Shown here piece by piece: positions 36,712 to 45,818 of a DNA stretch of 64,000 nt. The position numbers were made by a program, and so were the translations under genes. The stretch spans positions 288,548 through 352,547 of the forward strand of contig JAECUM010092839.1 in assembly GCA_016617855.1 (NCBI GenBank). Reading direction: 5' to 3'. The notes under the pieces are model-generated. The model saw nothing but the letters and a program-made list of their open reading frames with translations. It had not been told where the DNA came from and did not search any database. How positions within the stretch are numbered: position 1 is the stretch's first letter; every line of letters begins with the position of its first letter. Source of the stretch: Megalonaias nervosa. Lineage: Eukaryota > Mollusca > Bivalvia > Unionida > Unionidae.

Positions 36712-38010
36712 TTATTTCATGATCTGCTTGGTTGGTACTCAACTATTAAATTTATCGCTATAACCGCGCCACTTGACAAGGCTTTTATTACCACGCTTTT
36801 TAATTACTCGTTCAATAACGAAAACATCTTGTTCAGTATTTTGTAGTTCTTGTTCGTAAAAGCTACCAATCACTTTTTCCCCTGCTAGATCCTTTAGCGC
36901 GTATGTTACAGGTATTGTCATTAAAACTTTATCAACTATAAATGCTTCTTCAGTCCAGTTTGGGGTAAATCCTTTCTCAAATACTTTTTTTTTTGTTCAC
37001 GAAATTCGAAGTCTATCACCGACTTTAAATTTATGTCGCCGGTACATGTTTTCATTTGCCAATAGTGGATTTTTAATTGCGTCATTGGATGACATTTTCC
37101 TTTCCTTGGCGGAAAGGGTTCGATGTTTTGTGTTATTATATTTGTCAACAATTTGTGAAAGATCATCAATATACCTGATTCTGTTTTTAGCTGTCAAATG
37201 TTTATGTATCAGCTCGTTTAGTGTGCGTTTAAATCTTTCAACGACGACACTTTTCCCCTCATTTCCTGTAACATATTTTTTTAATGTTATTTTGTTCCAA
37301 AAATTGCTCAAATTTTTTATTAAAAAACTCCGCTCCGTGATCCGTCCAAATTTTATTTGGTTTTCTTTCCGTTATTATCTGTTTTAACGCATCAGTCATC
37401 GATGTTCCTGTTTTGTCCGAAACTGGTACACTTAACGCGTATTTACTAAAAACGCCAATAACGTTAAACAAGTATTTTTTTACTATCGTTGAACTTAACA
37501 AGATTTGAAACATCTACTAAATCTATTGCCCAGATATCGTCAACGTCATTTGCGACAACCTTACGTCGTGGAAACTTTTTTTAGGTTTATGTAATTCAGC
37601 TGCCAGATCATCGTACAATTCTTTGCCAAGACCGAGTTTATATTTTGTTCCTATCATTCCTTGAACTAACTTTCTATCAAATCGTTCTTTCATATTTACA
37701 GGTTTCATATCGCGTAATTCATCTAACATTACCTTATCACAGTCTGATTTTGAGTTCTCTACACGAGCGTTATCAGTACGCTCTATATCACGATCACAGA
37801 TATCATGACGCATTGCCATTGCATCAACTTAATTCTAAGGCTCTTGTCCTGGTAATGTATTATCGTTTTCGTCTAACTGTTTGTCTAGTGGATTGTACGG
37901 CCCGGTATATTTGTGGCCAGGCAATGTCCATCCTCCTTTTGGTCTCTGTAATTTTCGAATAAACTTGTGGATGTCAATACCGCTGCCAATTACCTCACGG
38001 CGATTGCATG
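36712..38010 (-). pseudogene. int: PLA2-like domain fused to integrase with chromodomain, broken
   Basis: The N-terminal part (38010-37600) has a calcium-loop-like LPGHKYTGPYNPLD and a catalytic-type RHDIC with conserved His-Asp, then a run containing CDK. This is the pattern of parvovirus VP1-type phospholipase A2. The integrase core follows: DDIWAIDLVD near 37540, WTDHGAEFF near 37340, the Glu-containing GNEGKSVVVERF near 37240, and NNTKHRTL. The C-terminus is a chromodomain (VFVIERVIKKRGNKSLVKWRGY) ending at 36712, after a TGA replaces a Trp-like position. Two nonsense codons lie between the PLA2 loop and the His-Asp. Frameshifts at T-runs near 37573, 37478 and 37275 split the core. Confidence 0.88.
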
Positions 38011-39007
38011 ATTAAGAGTACGTAACAATTTTATCTTGTTGGATACAAAGATCTTTATCACAATCACAATTACATTTCATTTTATTTTATTTTTTAATCG
38101 TCGACAAAATATTTATCAGCAAAAACATATATTATAACATCTGAAAATTCTGTGAAACATGCTGTTTTTGGTCAATTTTTATGTTTTCTGACCAATTTTA
38201 CCTGTGTTTTAAGGGAAGATGGTTACAAAATCAAAGAAAATCAGTCCGATTTCTTATTTTTTGAGGGTCAAACCTCGAGGGGGTTAACGGGAATTTAACA
38301 TTGGAAAATCAAAAAGTCGATTTTTGACTGGTTCTCGTCCAATTTTCCAAAGATTTTCCACAATTTTTCAGAGATTTCAGGTTAAAAAAACTGGTACAAT
38401 CCGGTAACAACCGGTAAAAACCATTCAAAACTCGAATTTTTGATTTTCCAATGTTAAATTCCCGTTAACCCCCTCGAGGTTTGATTCTCAAAAAATAAGA
38501 AATCGGACTGATTTTCTTGTGCAAAATCGTTGTGGGTTTTTTCTGCGGCCTCTTCGAAAAATATTTGTAAATCTGAAAATATTTGATAAATCTGAAAATA
38601 TTTGATAAATCTGAAAATAATTTATAAATTTTAACAAATTGTTGTTGTTTTGGGGGTTTTTTTTACTGATTTTTGGTTGAAAATCCTGGGGTTTTTTAAG
38701 GGGAGATAGTTTAAAAAAATCAAAGAAAAATCAGTCCGAGTTCTTATTTTTTGAGGATCAAACCTCGAGCGATTTTGTAGTTCATTTTTTGGATTTTCTG
38801 ATATAAACGAAAAACTTTAGACCAAATGTCTTATTTTTGTTCGATTTTTTGTCTGTTTTTGCCGATTTTTGATGATTTTTTTTAGTAAGAGATTATAAAA
38901 TTTATCATAAAATCCAAAAAATCAGTATAAGATCCCTCGAGGTTTGGCCCTCAAAATATAAGAAATCGGACCAAAAATAAAAACAATTGGGTATTTACCT
39001 TCGTCAA
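38011..39007. repeat. Non-coding region with two large imperfect hairpins and short tandem repeats
   Basis: Arms 38235-38333 and 38419-38517 are reverse complements (99 bases, about five mismatches, 85-base loop). A second pair, 38734-38769 and 38936-38971, repeats the 36-base core. All four copies share TGAGGGTCAAACCTCGAG-like sequence. Between them (38560-38625) is a ~19-base AAATCTGAAAATATTTGAT repeat in three copies. It sits between the integrase start and the zinc-ribbon gene end. No coding signal was seen. Confidence 0.85.
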
Positions 39008-39180
39008 TTAATCATCTACTAAAATAACTCCAGCTCCAGTTGTCGATTTCAGAAACATACATTTTTTTCTACCACAAACAGCACAAATACTTTTTAGCAT
39101 TATTCTATTATTTTTTGTTTTTCGGTTGTCTCATCTTTATTCTCTGTTTTAGTTTTACATTTGAGACAGTATGTTGACAT
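39008..39180 (-). pseudogene. Small zinc-ribbon protein (DUF5679-like), one frameshift
   Basis: ATG at 39180 begins with YCLKCKTKT, a CxxC pair. After an A-rich stretch near 39105-39125 the frame shifts, and the second pair CAVCGRKK appears, ending at 39008. Two CxxC pairs about 35 residues apart and the 'TTKN..MLKS' linker fit the small conserved zinc-ribbon protein of Polintons, adintoviruses and some other dsDNA viruses (recalled pattern). Role unknown. It precedes the protease gene by direction of transcription on the far side. Confidence 0.7.
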
Positions 39181-39196
39181 TTTTATACTTGTAAGT

Positions 39197-39633
39197 TTAG
39201 ATAAAATTAACTGCAATCACATCGTTTGCATGATAAGGTTGCTTGTCAAATTGCAAAATAAACTTCAAAAAATCAGGATCTCCGGAGTTTTCACTTCGAA
39301 GTTTTTCACTTCGGGACATCTTTTGGATAAATATAATGCAATAATAACCACAGGCGGATGTTCCAACTCGCTGTAGTTGATTAGATGAGTAATTTATTTT
39401 TTTAATTTTTTTTAAATATATTTTTTTATAGGATCACTCGGAGGAAGTCCGAACGAATCAAAATAATTATTATCATAGACAGCAACCCAGTGAGTGCCGG
39501 ATCCATCATTGAAGTTTTGTATATTTACAATACACGAACCACCTGCTGGTACATTATCTAATTCGTCCTTAGAATATACTCCACGAAATCCGACAATGTC
39601 ATTCAATGTTTCAATTATATCAAAATTTCTCAA
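39197..39633 (-). pseudogene. Adenain-type maturation cysteine protease, one frameshift
   Basis: Virion maturation protease. The first 73 codons contain GTHWVAVY (catalytic His) and YFDSFGLPP (acidic residue). At the A/T-runs near 39398-39428 the frame shifts, and the downstream part carries NQLQ (oxyanion-hole Gln) and ACGYYC (catalytic Cys), ending at 39197. All four active-site positions of the adenovirus protease family are visible. Only the homopolymer region separates them. No good ATG is seen; the ORF opens with TTG right at the stop of the pX-like gene, so the start may overlap that gene. Confidence 0.88.
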
Positions 39634-39779
39634 CGGCGTCTGGTGCCTGGTAGAGTGATTCTAAGTCCTATCCCTAGCAGGTTTGTAATTAGACTGCCTG
39701 CTAACCCCGCTAAAAGTGGAGCGAAAGGAATAATTCCTCCTCGTTTTGTTTTTCTTGGCGCTCGAGGACGCTTCGTCAT
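39630..39779 (-). CDS. pX-like basic/hydrophobic virion peptide, 49 aa
   Basis: ATG at 39779, stop 39630-39632. A Lys/Arg-rich start (KRPRAPRKTKRGG) is followed by a Leu/Ala/Gly-rich hydrophobic stretch and an Arg-rich end. This resembles the small DNA-binding or membrane-active peptide (pX/mu type) next to the protease in adenoviruses and Polintons. The frame is open a further 20 codons upstream without an ATG. It is intact. Assignment rests on composition and position. Confidence 0.6.
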   Translation of the reverse strand: MTKRPRAPRKTKRGGIIPFAPLLAGLAGSLITNLLGIGLRITLPGTRRR

Positions 39780-39842
39780 CCTTTTCTTTTCTTTAGATTT
39801 TGTCGCTTTGGCTGGTATTATATTATTTATTGTTACATAAAA

Positions 39843-40345
39843 CTACGTGACCCCGCTTGGAAAATCGATAACATAACTGTCATTACCTGACTTTCCGATT
39901 CCGTTGGCTTTTGTTTGTCACGTTGTAACTTTGTCACGATAAATTTGTTTGATGCCATCTCCAGAGATCGCCTTTTTAGTTGTTCCAGATACTGCCCCTG
40001 CTGCTGCTGCTAATCCCAGTGTTCCTAGTACAGGCCAAATTTTGGGCATTGCGCTAGCTATTACAGAAAATGCTGATCAAACAAATCCGCCATATTTTGC
40101 CATCGCTGTTATTTGTGCAACAGACAGTTTGAGCACAAACGGTTTTCCCCGATTAAGTTTATTGATTTTCCGTTGCGTCAATATTACTGTCACTGCGGCG
40201 ACTTTGTCAGTCTCTGGGGATATCATTAGAGAGACAGAATTACGTTTGGCAACCGCTGCTGATAATTTTTAAATTTGGCCGGGCGTTAGGTATATTTCTC
40301 TGGTTGTGTATTCCGTTTTCAGTTTATACTTGTTTGTCACACAAT
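39843..40345 (-). pseudogene. Minor virion protein candidate with LTxxQI motifs
   Basis: A single minus-strand frame carries LTPGQI and LSVAQITAMAKYGGF, an Ala/Gly-rich hydrophobic block (GLAAAAGAVSGTTKK), and a C-terminal tail. Two or three in-frame stops interrupt it but the frame does not shift. The repeated L[TS]xxQI and GGF motifs are typical of a conserved Polinton protein usually found beside the capsid genes (recalled pattern). The plus-strand ORF over it is a shadow. Confidence 0.55.
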
Positions 40346-41753
40346 ACTCACACTTCGACAGTCATCCTTCCCTTGGTTGCATCAATTGTCAAGAATCTGT
40401 CACTGACAACTAGCGCATATACGTTATATTGTTCGGCTGGCAGTACGCCAAGCGTCCATGTGATTTCAATATCAACAGTCGATCCAGTAACTCGTTCGGA
40501 ATGTTTTGATATGTCAAGATAAAAGATAGGATAAAGTGATCGAAATTCCTCTACTGATATCTGAGATCCACTGTCCGCGTCCTGATATTTAGCCTCCATA
40601 AGGTACATGTACGGCCGAGAGATGTTTCTGGTGGCGTCCACGGCAAAATTGCATTCGATTGCACGTTCGGGATATTGTCTAGAATTTACTCTAACAAAGA
40701 TTCGTCTGACATCAGGGTTATCAAATACGGAGTTGTTCATTTCTTGATCATTACGACGCGCCTGTCATTAAAATACAACGAACAGATGTCGAGGTAATTG
40801 TTCGCTTGACGTAGCTGTAACACGCCAGATGTAATCAGTTGCGTTAGGAATTGTTGTTTGGTAAATTTTTTTTTTTGCTGAAAATATATTTATTTTCGTG
40901 TAAGCAGTCAATAATGATTCGATTTCCATCGTTTTAGCTACAGATGGGACAACTCGTGGCATCCACAGCGCTAATCTTGTAATAGGAAACTGTCCTTCAG
41001 CTACTCCATCATCGTGCATTATACAATCATTTTGATCACCTCGATCTAAAATAAGTGATTGTTTTATTCCGCAAAAAAATTTCTTATACTCGCGGAAATA
41101 TCCAAATATTGTACTTCACAGAAGCATCATTGTCATTTGGCGAGATTTTGCGGAAAATTCTTTTCGTTTGGCATATCCCTCGTTATATTCCTGTCGTGGT
41201 AATCTTGCGGCAGCTAATCTTATTGCATCTCCAATATCACCAGGTGCATTACTAGCGGGATTAGCGATTAGATTATTATTGTCTGCAGCAGGAGCGCCAG
41301 CACCAGTACGAAACTCGCTTGAAACAGATGCCCCAAGTCTAATATCTTTAAACCACATCATATTTGTGACCACTGATCTCGAATAATCATCGCTGAACGA
41401 GACGATGTTAAGCATTGTACTCACTATAGGCTAGTGCATTGAAATATCTTCCACAGTTTGATTGGCTAGCTGCTACCGAGCTCTTTTAAACAAACTTCAA
41501 CAGTTTTTGACGAGTGCAATTTCTGCATCAGCTACAGTATCACCTCCTATCGCAGTTAATAATTGGCCACGCACATCTAACACTGCCTTGTGCGGCAATA
41601 GAAACACGTCCTCGTCTCTTGTGTTAAAAGTTCTGACACAAGCTTTGTTTGGTTAGTTTGAGTTTTCGTCGAGATACTCAACTGACTCGAATTCTATCGC
41701 TGTGTCGTCGGTATCATGTTCTTCGGCAAGATAGAGATGCTTTTTGACTGACA
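40345..41753 (-). pseudogene. Major capsid-like protein (Polinton double jelly-roll candidate)
   Basis: ATG at 41753 and end at 40345 give about 470 codons in a single frame. Characteristic blocks: YSRSVVTNMMWF near 41370, FFCGIKQSLIL near 41050, LALWMPRVVPS near 40960, IWRVTATSSEQLPRH near 40820, RVNSRQYPERAIECNF near 40680 and YALVVSDRFLTI near 40400. These match the Polinton protein regarded as the double jelly-roll capsid candidate. Seven in-frame stops (near 41660, 41505, 41480, 41435, 41115 and a pair near 40770) break it, but no frameshift is needed. Divergent from adenovirus hexon; identification is by recalled family pattern. Confidence 0.72.
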
Positions 41754-41806
41754 TTTTTTTTTTTAATCATCCACACAAAATTGTGTGGCACACAAAATTT
41801 CAGCAA

Positions 41807-42133
41807 CTAAAAAGCAGCAGGCGTTATTATTTGTCTTGTTTTCTTTACAAGTTCGCGTATTGCCTCTTCACCACGTGGTGACAATAACATTTTTGTTGTA
41901 GCTATTATAGCTCGTCCTGTTTCCGCTGTTGGTGCAATATCTGATATTGCTCGTTTTATTTCCAATGCTGAATACCGGCTGCCTTTAATTTTATTAGCGA
42001 TCTTTTGTCTTACTGCGGTGCCAGCAGTGCTAGCAATAGCTTTACCCGCGTCAAGTGCAATTGGTGCTAATTTGCGCGCAATTCCTGGGATGTTATCAGC
42101 TATTTTTGTAAATATATTTTTAAAAAAATCCAC
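41807..42133 (-). CDS. Small basic/amphipathic virion protein candidate, 108 aa
   Basis: Open frame from about 42133 (a GTG at the ORF start; no nearby ATG) to 41807. N-terminal amphipathic helix FFKNIFTKIADNIPGIARK, an Ala-rich middle and Lys/Arg spread throughout, ending ITPAAF. It sits between penton-like and capsid-like genes in the same orientation, where adenoviruses encode pVI-type proteins. It is intact. The pVI comparison is positional and compositional only. Confidence 0.5.
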   Translation of the reverse strand: MDFFKNIFTKIADNIPGIARKLAPIALDAGKAIASTAGTAVRQKIANKIKGSRYSALEIKRAISDIAPTAETGRAIIATTKMLLSPRGEEAIRELVKKTRQIITPAAF

Positions 42134-42613
42134 CTACAATTTTTTTTCTATAAACTTTTTTTCTCATCTTGTTATTAAATTAGGTTTACAAAATTTACGC
42201 CGACAACTATGTTATTATGCGCCTACGCGTTGTGTAGGTGTAAGAAATACCTGACCATTTCATTGTTCTACTTGTCGTCCTGATTGATCTGTTAGTTGCA
42301 TTGTTATGCTGGTTATTTGATTTTAAGGAGTAATCGGACAGTATATTATTTGTCAAGGAGTAATTTGCATCAATGACCCCGGTGGGACATCTGGTAAAAA
42401 ACTATAGATTGTTTGACCTTGACTACCCTTGGCTGAGTAAGACTCTCATGCAAGAGAGCAATTGATTAATATTGTGTTCACTTGTGTAATGTTAACTGTC
42501 AGATCTCCGTCACACGATGCGCTTTGTTCTGCCACACTGCCATACTGTTGGTTTTTAAAATCTAATAATGACGCGATACTAGTAGCTGGTGAGAAATCCA
42601 TTATCAAATTATT

Positions 42614-43622
42614 TTTAATGTGATTGTAACAGGATTTAACCTGAATGGATGCTTGGACTAAATGACAACACAACACATTGTGATGAACGATGGAGTTTAT
42701 GAAATGAATTGATAAAATATACATATATAGTGATTCTTTCACGCTCCAAACACGCGACTCATTCGATTACTTAACACAAACATTCACCAGTGAAAAAAAA
42801 AAACAACAAATGTGATTCATATATTCAGATATGAAGGTAAGATTAACATAATCTCACGAGATGAAAGCCAGATTCACATAATCTCATGCAATGTAAACAA
42901 TGAAAGCGATGAAAGCGAGATTCACATAATCTCATGTAATGTAAACAACGAAAGCGAGATTCACATAATCTCATGTAATGTATACAATGATATTGTACTC
43001 AATTGAAACCACAATCAATTGAAACAAACATATGACTCGTAACTTAGTTATTTGTACATTCCGTACAGATCATATCCACGTGTGACTCGAATATTTGCAA
43101 AACTTGTTAATGAAACACCTTGACCTTGTTTACGTGTCCAACTGACAAATTGCACAGTTCTCCTGGATCCTTGGGTTGGTCCAAACTTGTATTGACCCCA
43201 CGCTCCCCTTCATGGATCCACCATGCGCACAAGTTTACAAATCTTGTACTTCTGTCGTACACCCCCACACATACGCACAGCTACACGGCTACACAGCTAC
43301 ATACAGCTACACACAGACATAGCTACCCAACTGCACACAGCCCTATGGCTGTAGAACGAATGGAGAATGTACACTCCTCGACAAGATCCAAAAGACCAGT
43401 GTGTCAGTTAGATCTTCAGGGGAATGAGCATTAATGAGGGTAAAATACCCGTGCATACCGTGCTTTTAGTATCTCTCGCCGCAAGCGAACTACGACGGAA
43501 TACATGTTAGTTCAGTCACTTAACTAAAAAAAAAAACCAATTATCCACCCTAGGTAACGTTGTACGCATGTACGACGAACATAATCAAATTGCTCTAAGG
43601 CGAAACCAAGTTATTTCTTGCC
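42614..43622. mobile_element. ~1.0-kb insertion in the penton-like gene, unidentified
   Basis: It separates two halves of one gene. TTATT occurs at 42609-42613 and 43623-43627, a candidate 5-bp target duplication; TTATTT at 43611-43616 is an alternative boundary. No long ORF, no inverted termini and no poly-A tail are seen. It holds an internal tandem repeat (42841-42990) and a CA-rich tract (43258-43345, many 'cagctacac' phrases). Confidence 0.6.
42841..42990. repeat. Tandem repeat with internal palindrome, four copies
   Basis: Units start GATTCACATAATCTCATG and are 39-49 bases apart (42841, 42871, 42920, 42959). Each contains GAGATT...AATCTC, a small inverted repeat. Confidence 0.85.
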
Positions 43623-43993
43623 TTATTCTGTGACAGTGATTCTGGCTCGTAGCGTATTATATCTTGGAGTCAGTTCAAAATTGTCTGCGGCAGCGTATTT
43701 TGCTATCAGTTCTCTTATCGTTTTGTTGAGATCAGTTACATTATACGCCCCCTGTGGTATTCTAACTGATACCCAAGCACCAGAATTAAATGTAAAGTCA
43801 TCATTTACTGTTAATTTTACATTTGCCATAGAATGCCATACTGTAGCAGAAATTAATCCGTTTTCGTACTGTTTACCAGGATCTAGTATTATTGGCGGAT
43901 TATAGTGGACAGAAAAGTTTGCGCTGTCACTCGTTGTTTGTGACGAGTCGAGTAATAATGTTGTTAACATTTTCCTTAATTATGTCAAGGTTG

Positions 43994-45066
43994 TTAGATA
44001 AGATCACTATGTAAAATTTCATACTCGTCTGATGTTAGTAATCTGCTCGATCTAAGATGATCCAGTATATCAATAATTTCGTTGTCGATTTCAGTGCTTT
44101 TATTACCTGCTTCTTTTGATGATATTAATAACAATAGTCTGTCAACTATTTCAGCATTTGATGTAAAAAAAATTATACCTGTTCCAGTTTTTTCCTCTGG
44201 TAATCTTTTATCTCGTTCGTTTTCATACTTATCAAATAGTCTTTTAAAATTCCAACCTTTACCATAACCTCCTGGTTTAGTTCGGTATTGATAAGCTGTT
44301 TTATTTAAAATATGGCGATAATTCCGTCTCTCATTTTATCCACCATATCCAACATTTCTCTATCTGTGCAAGCTTCTTTAAGCGCTTCTTCGGCTTTAGA
44401 AAAATCATTAATTTTATCGTTTAAAATGATTTGCATTTTTTTATAATCATCATCACTCCATTTTCGAATGTTATTAAGATCGTTAAGTTTGTCTTTTGTC
44501 AGATATTTTTGAATAAACTCAAAATATTCCGAATCATCTATTCTTGACATAGCTTGTTTTATGTAAATTCTTATCTTTCCTTGAAGAGACATTACTTCTA
44601 CGGTAGCTTCAGTTGCTCTTTTTTGTTCCTCAGCTAATTTCTAAGTTTGTTTTGACATATCTTCTATCAAATTCTTTAACTCGTCAGGATTAATTGTTGA
44701 TTTTGCTATTGCTTGTTAAAGCTCAAGGGAGTTGTTCATTAATCTGTCAAATTCAACCTGTCTTGCAACAGGATCAGCAATATTTTTCACAAGTCCTTCT
44801 ACAAGTTTTTTAGTTTCATCGTATGATCATTCTCCAAGTAAACCTAACAGACTTTTTTCTTGTAATTTTTTTATTTTTTCTGGAGATAACGCAGATATTT
44901 CTGGCTGTTTGCCAAGTACTGCCTTGGTAACAGGTGTAAGAAAACTAGCGACTGTTTCTTCTGCTTGAACTTGTCCTCGACGAGCTTCTTCCACTTTTTT
45001 TCTTAAAAGCAGCTTAAGGTGTAATAAATTTTTTAGTAATTCAATTTTTTGTTGATGTTTGTCCAT
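43994..45066 (-). pseudogene. Coiled-coil conserved Polinton protein, broken
   Basis: ATG at 45066 begins a helical segment (KIELLKNLLHLKLLLRKKVEEARRG). Three in-frame stops follow between about 44830 and 44640. An open part (44592-44305) is rich in charged helices. A frameshift near 44305 leads to GGYGKGWNFKRLFDKYENE, then TEIDNEIIDILDHL, to the end at 43994. The C-terminal pattern recurs in Polintons (recalled). About 355 residues if continuous. It lies between the packaging ATPase and the penton-like gene, so a virion or assembly role is likely. Confidence 0.6.
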
Positions 45067-45156
45067 TGTTTATTTTTGATACGCTCTGTAAAATTTATAT
45101 ATATAAATGTGTCGATACAACAACGAAACATCTAAGCTGGATCATGCGCTAGTTTA

Positions 45157-45780
45157 TCAACAAAAAAAGAGAAAGAAATTGTATTTGTCTTTGGTTGCTT
45201 GATGATATAGTTCAATAAATTTATCTTTTGTTACATCACCGCATTGCTCGTTTGCAATATTTCTCACATCAACATTATCTAGCCCTGGAAATAATACAAA
45301 ATATCTCGTATTTCGCCTAATAAATCTGTCAACGTTATAAAAGCCTTGCGCTAGATAAATCGAATTATATTTTTTGTTACGCGATAATGAAAAATACGAC
45401 TTAATCTTATTCATTTCCTCGTTGTTTAGGGGAATATCGTCAACTACAATTATTTTATGCTCGGACGAATCAAGTTCGTCAACTGGAATTAATTCCTCTG
45501 GTTGTTTTATTAAAAATTTATCATCGCCAGCGTCAAGCTCATCACGAAGTTTATCATTGTACTCGCTCAATAATTCGTATTTATCCTGTTGTGGGTTAAT
45601 TGTGTAAATATATACCTTATCGTAATTAAAGTTATCATTGAGTAATATATTTAATAATAAATTTGTTTTATCAGAGCCTGTACTACCAACAATAAGATAA
45701 TGACAATCTGGAAGTTCGTTATTATGTTTATGCTTGATTAATCGTTTGATATCAAAATTTAATATCGATGACGTCGCCAT
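45157..45780 (-). CDS. Genome-packaging ATPase (FtsK/HerA, A32-like), altered Walker A
   Basis: Intact 207-residue ORF, normal length for Polinton packaging ATPases. It would power DNA entry into capsids. Walker A lies at residues 32-39 and reads GSTGSDKT. The invariant Gly before Lys is Asp37 (codon 45670-45672), reachable from Gly by one base change. Walker B is IIVVDDIP. Downstream a SRNKKYNSIYLAQ block fits sensor-type sequence of the family. ATG at 45780 lies 38 bases from the divergent fibre gene. The frame is open but the P-loop substitution should impair ATP binding. Confidence 0.9.
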   Translation of the reverse strand: MATSSILNFDIKRLIKHKHNNELPDCHYLIVGSTGSDKTNLLLNILLNDNFNYDKVYIYTINPQQDKYELLSEYNDKLRDELDAGDDKFLIKQPEELIPVDELDSSEHKIIVVDDIPLNNEEMNKIKSYFSLSRNKKYNSIYLAQGFYNVDRFIRRNTRYFVLFPGLDNVDVRNIANEQCGDVTKDKFIELYHQATKDKYNFFLFFC

Positions 45781-45818
45781 TATTGTTATATAATTTTATG
45801 TCATATAATTTATATAAT
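45781..45818. promoter_or_regulatory. 38-bp divergent promoter between ATPase and fibre genes
   Basis: Almost pure A/T with TATATAAT directly before the plus-strand ATG and AATTATATAA before the minus-strand ATG. The layout resembles a bidirectional late promoter, as inference. Confidence 0.45.

Larger units (their letters stand above)
42215..43970 (-). pseudogene. Penton/minor capsid-like protein split by an insertion
   Basis: The N-terminal 115 codons (43970-43623) have FSVHYNPPIILDPGKQYENG and IPQGAYNVTDLN, typical of the Polinton single jelly-roll penton candidate. The C-terminal part resumes near 42612 with MDFSPATSIASLLDF, continues with VNTILINCSLA, and after a frameshift near 42450 gives IYSFLPDVPPGSLM and LTDQSGRQVE, ending at 42215. 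Three more in-frame stops lie in the C-terminal part. Between the halves is about 1.0 kb of unrelated sequence. Confidence 0.78.

Noticed and set aside
39949..40272. 107-codon plus-strand ORF
   Set aside because: Shadow of the minor virion protein frame on the minus strand.
42841..42990. CRISPR-like array
   Set aside because: Units are continuous tandem repeats without unique spacers and lie in eukaryotic DNA.
42812..43006. 64-codon ORF with repeated HIISCNV
   Set aside because: Translation of the tandem repeat in the insertion; no gene context.
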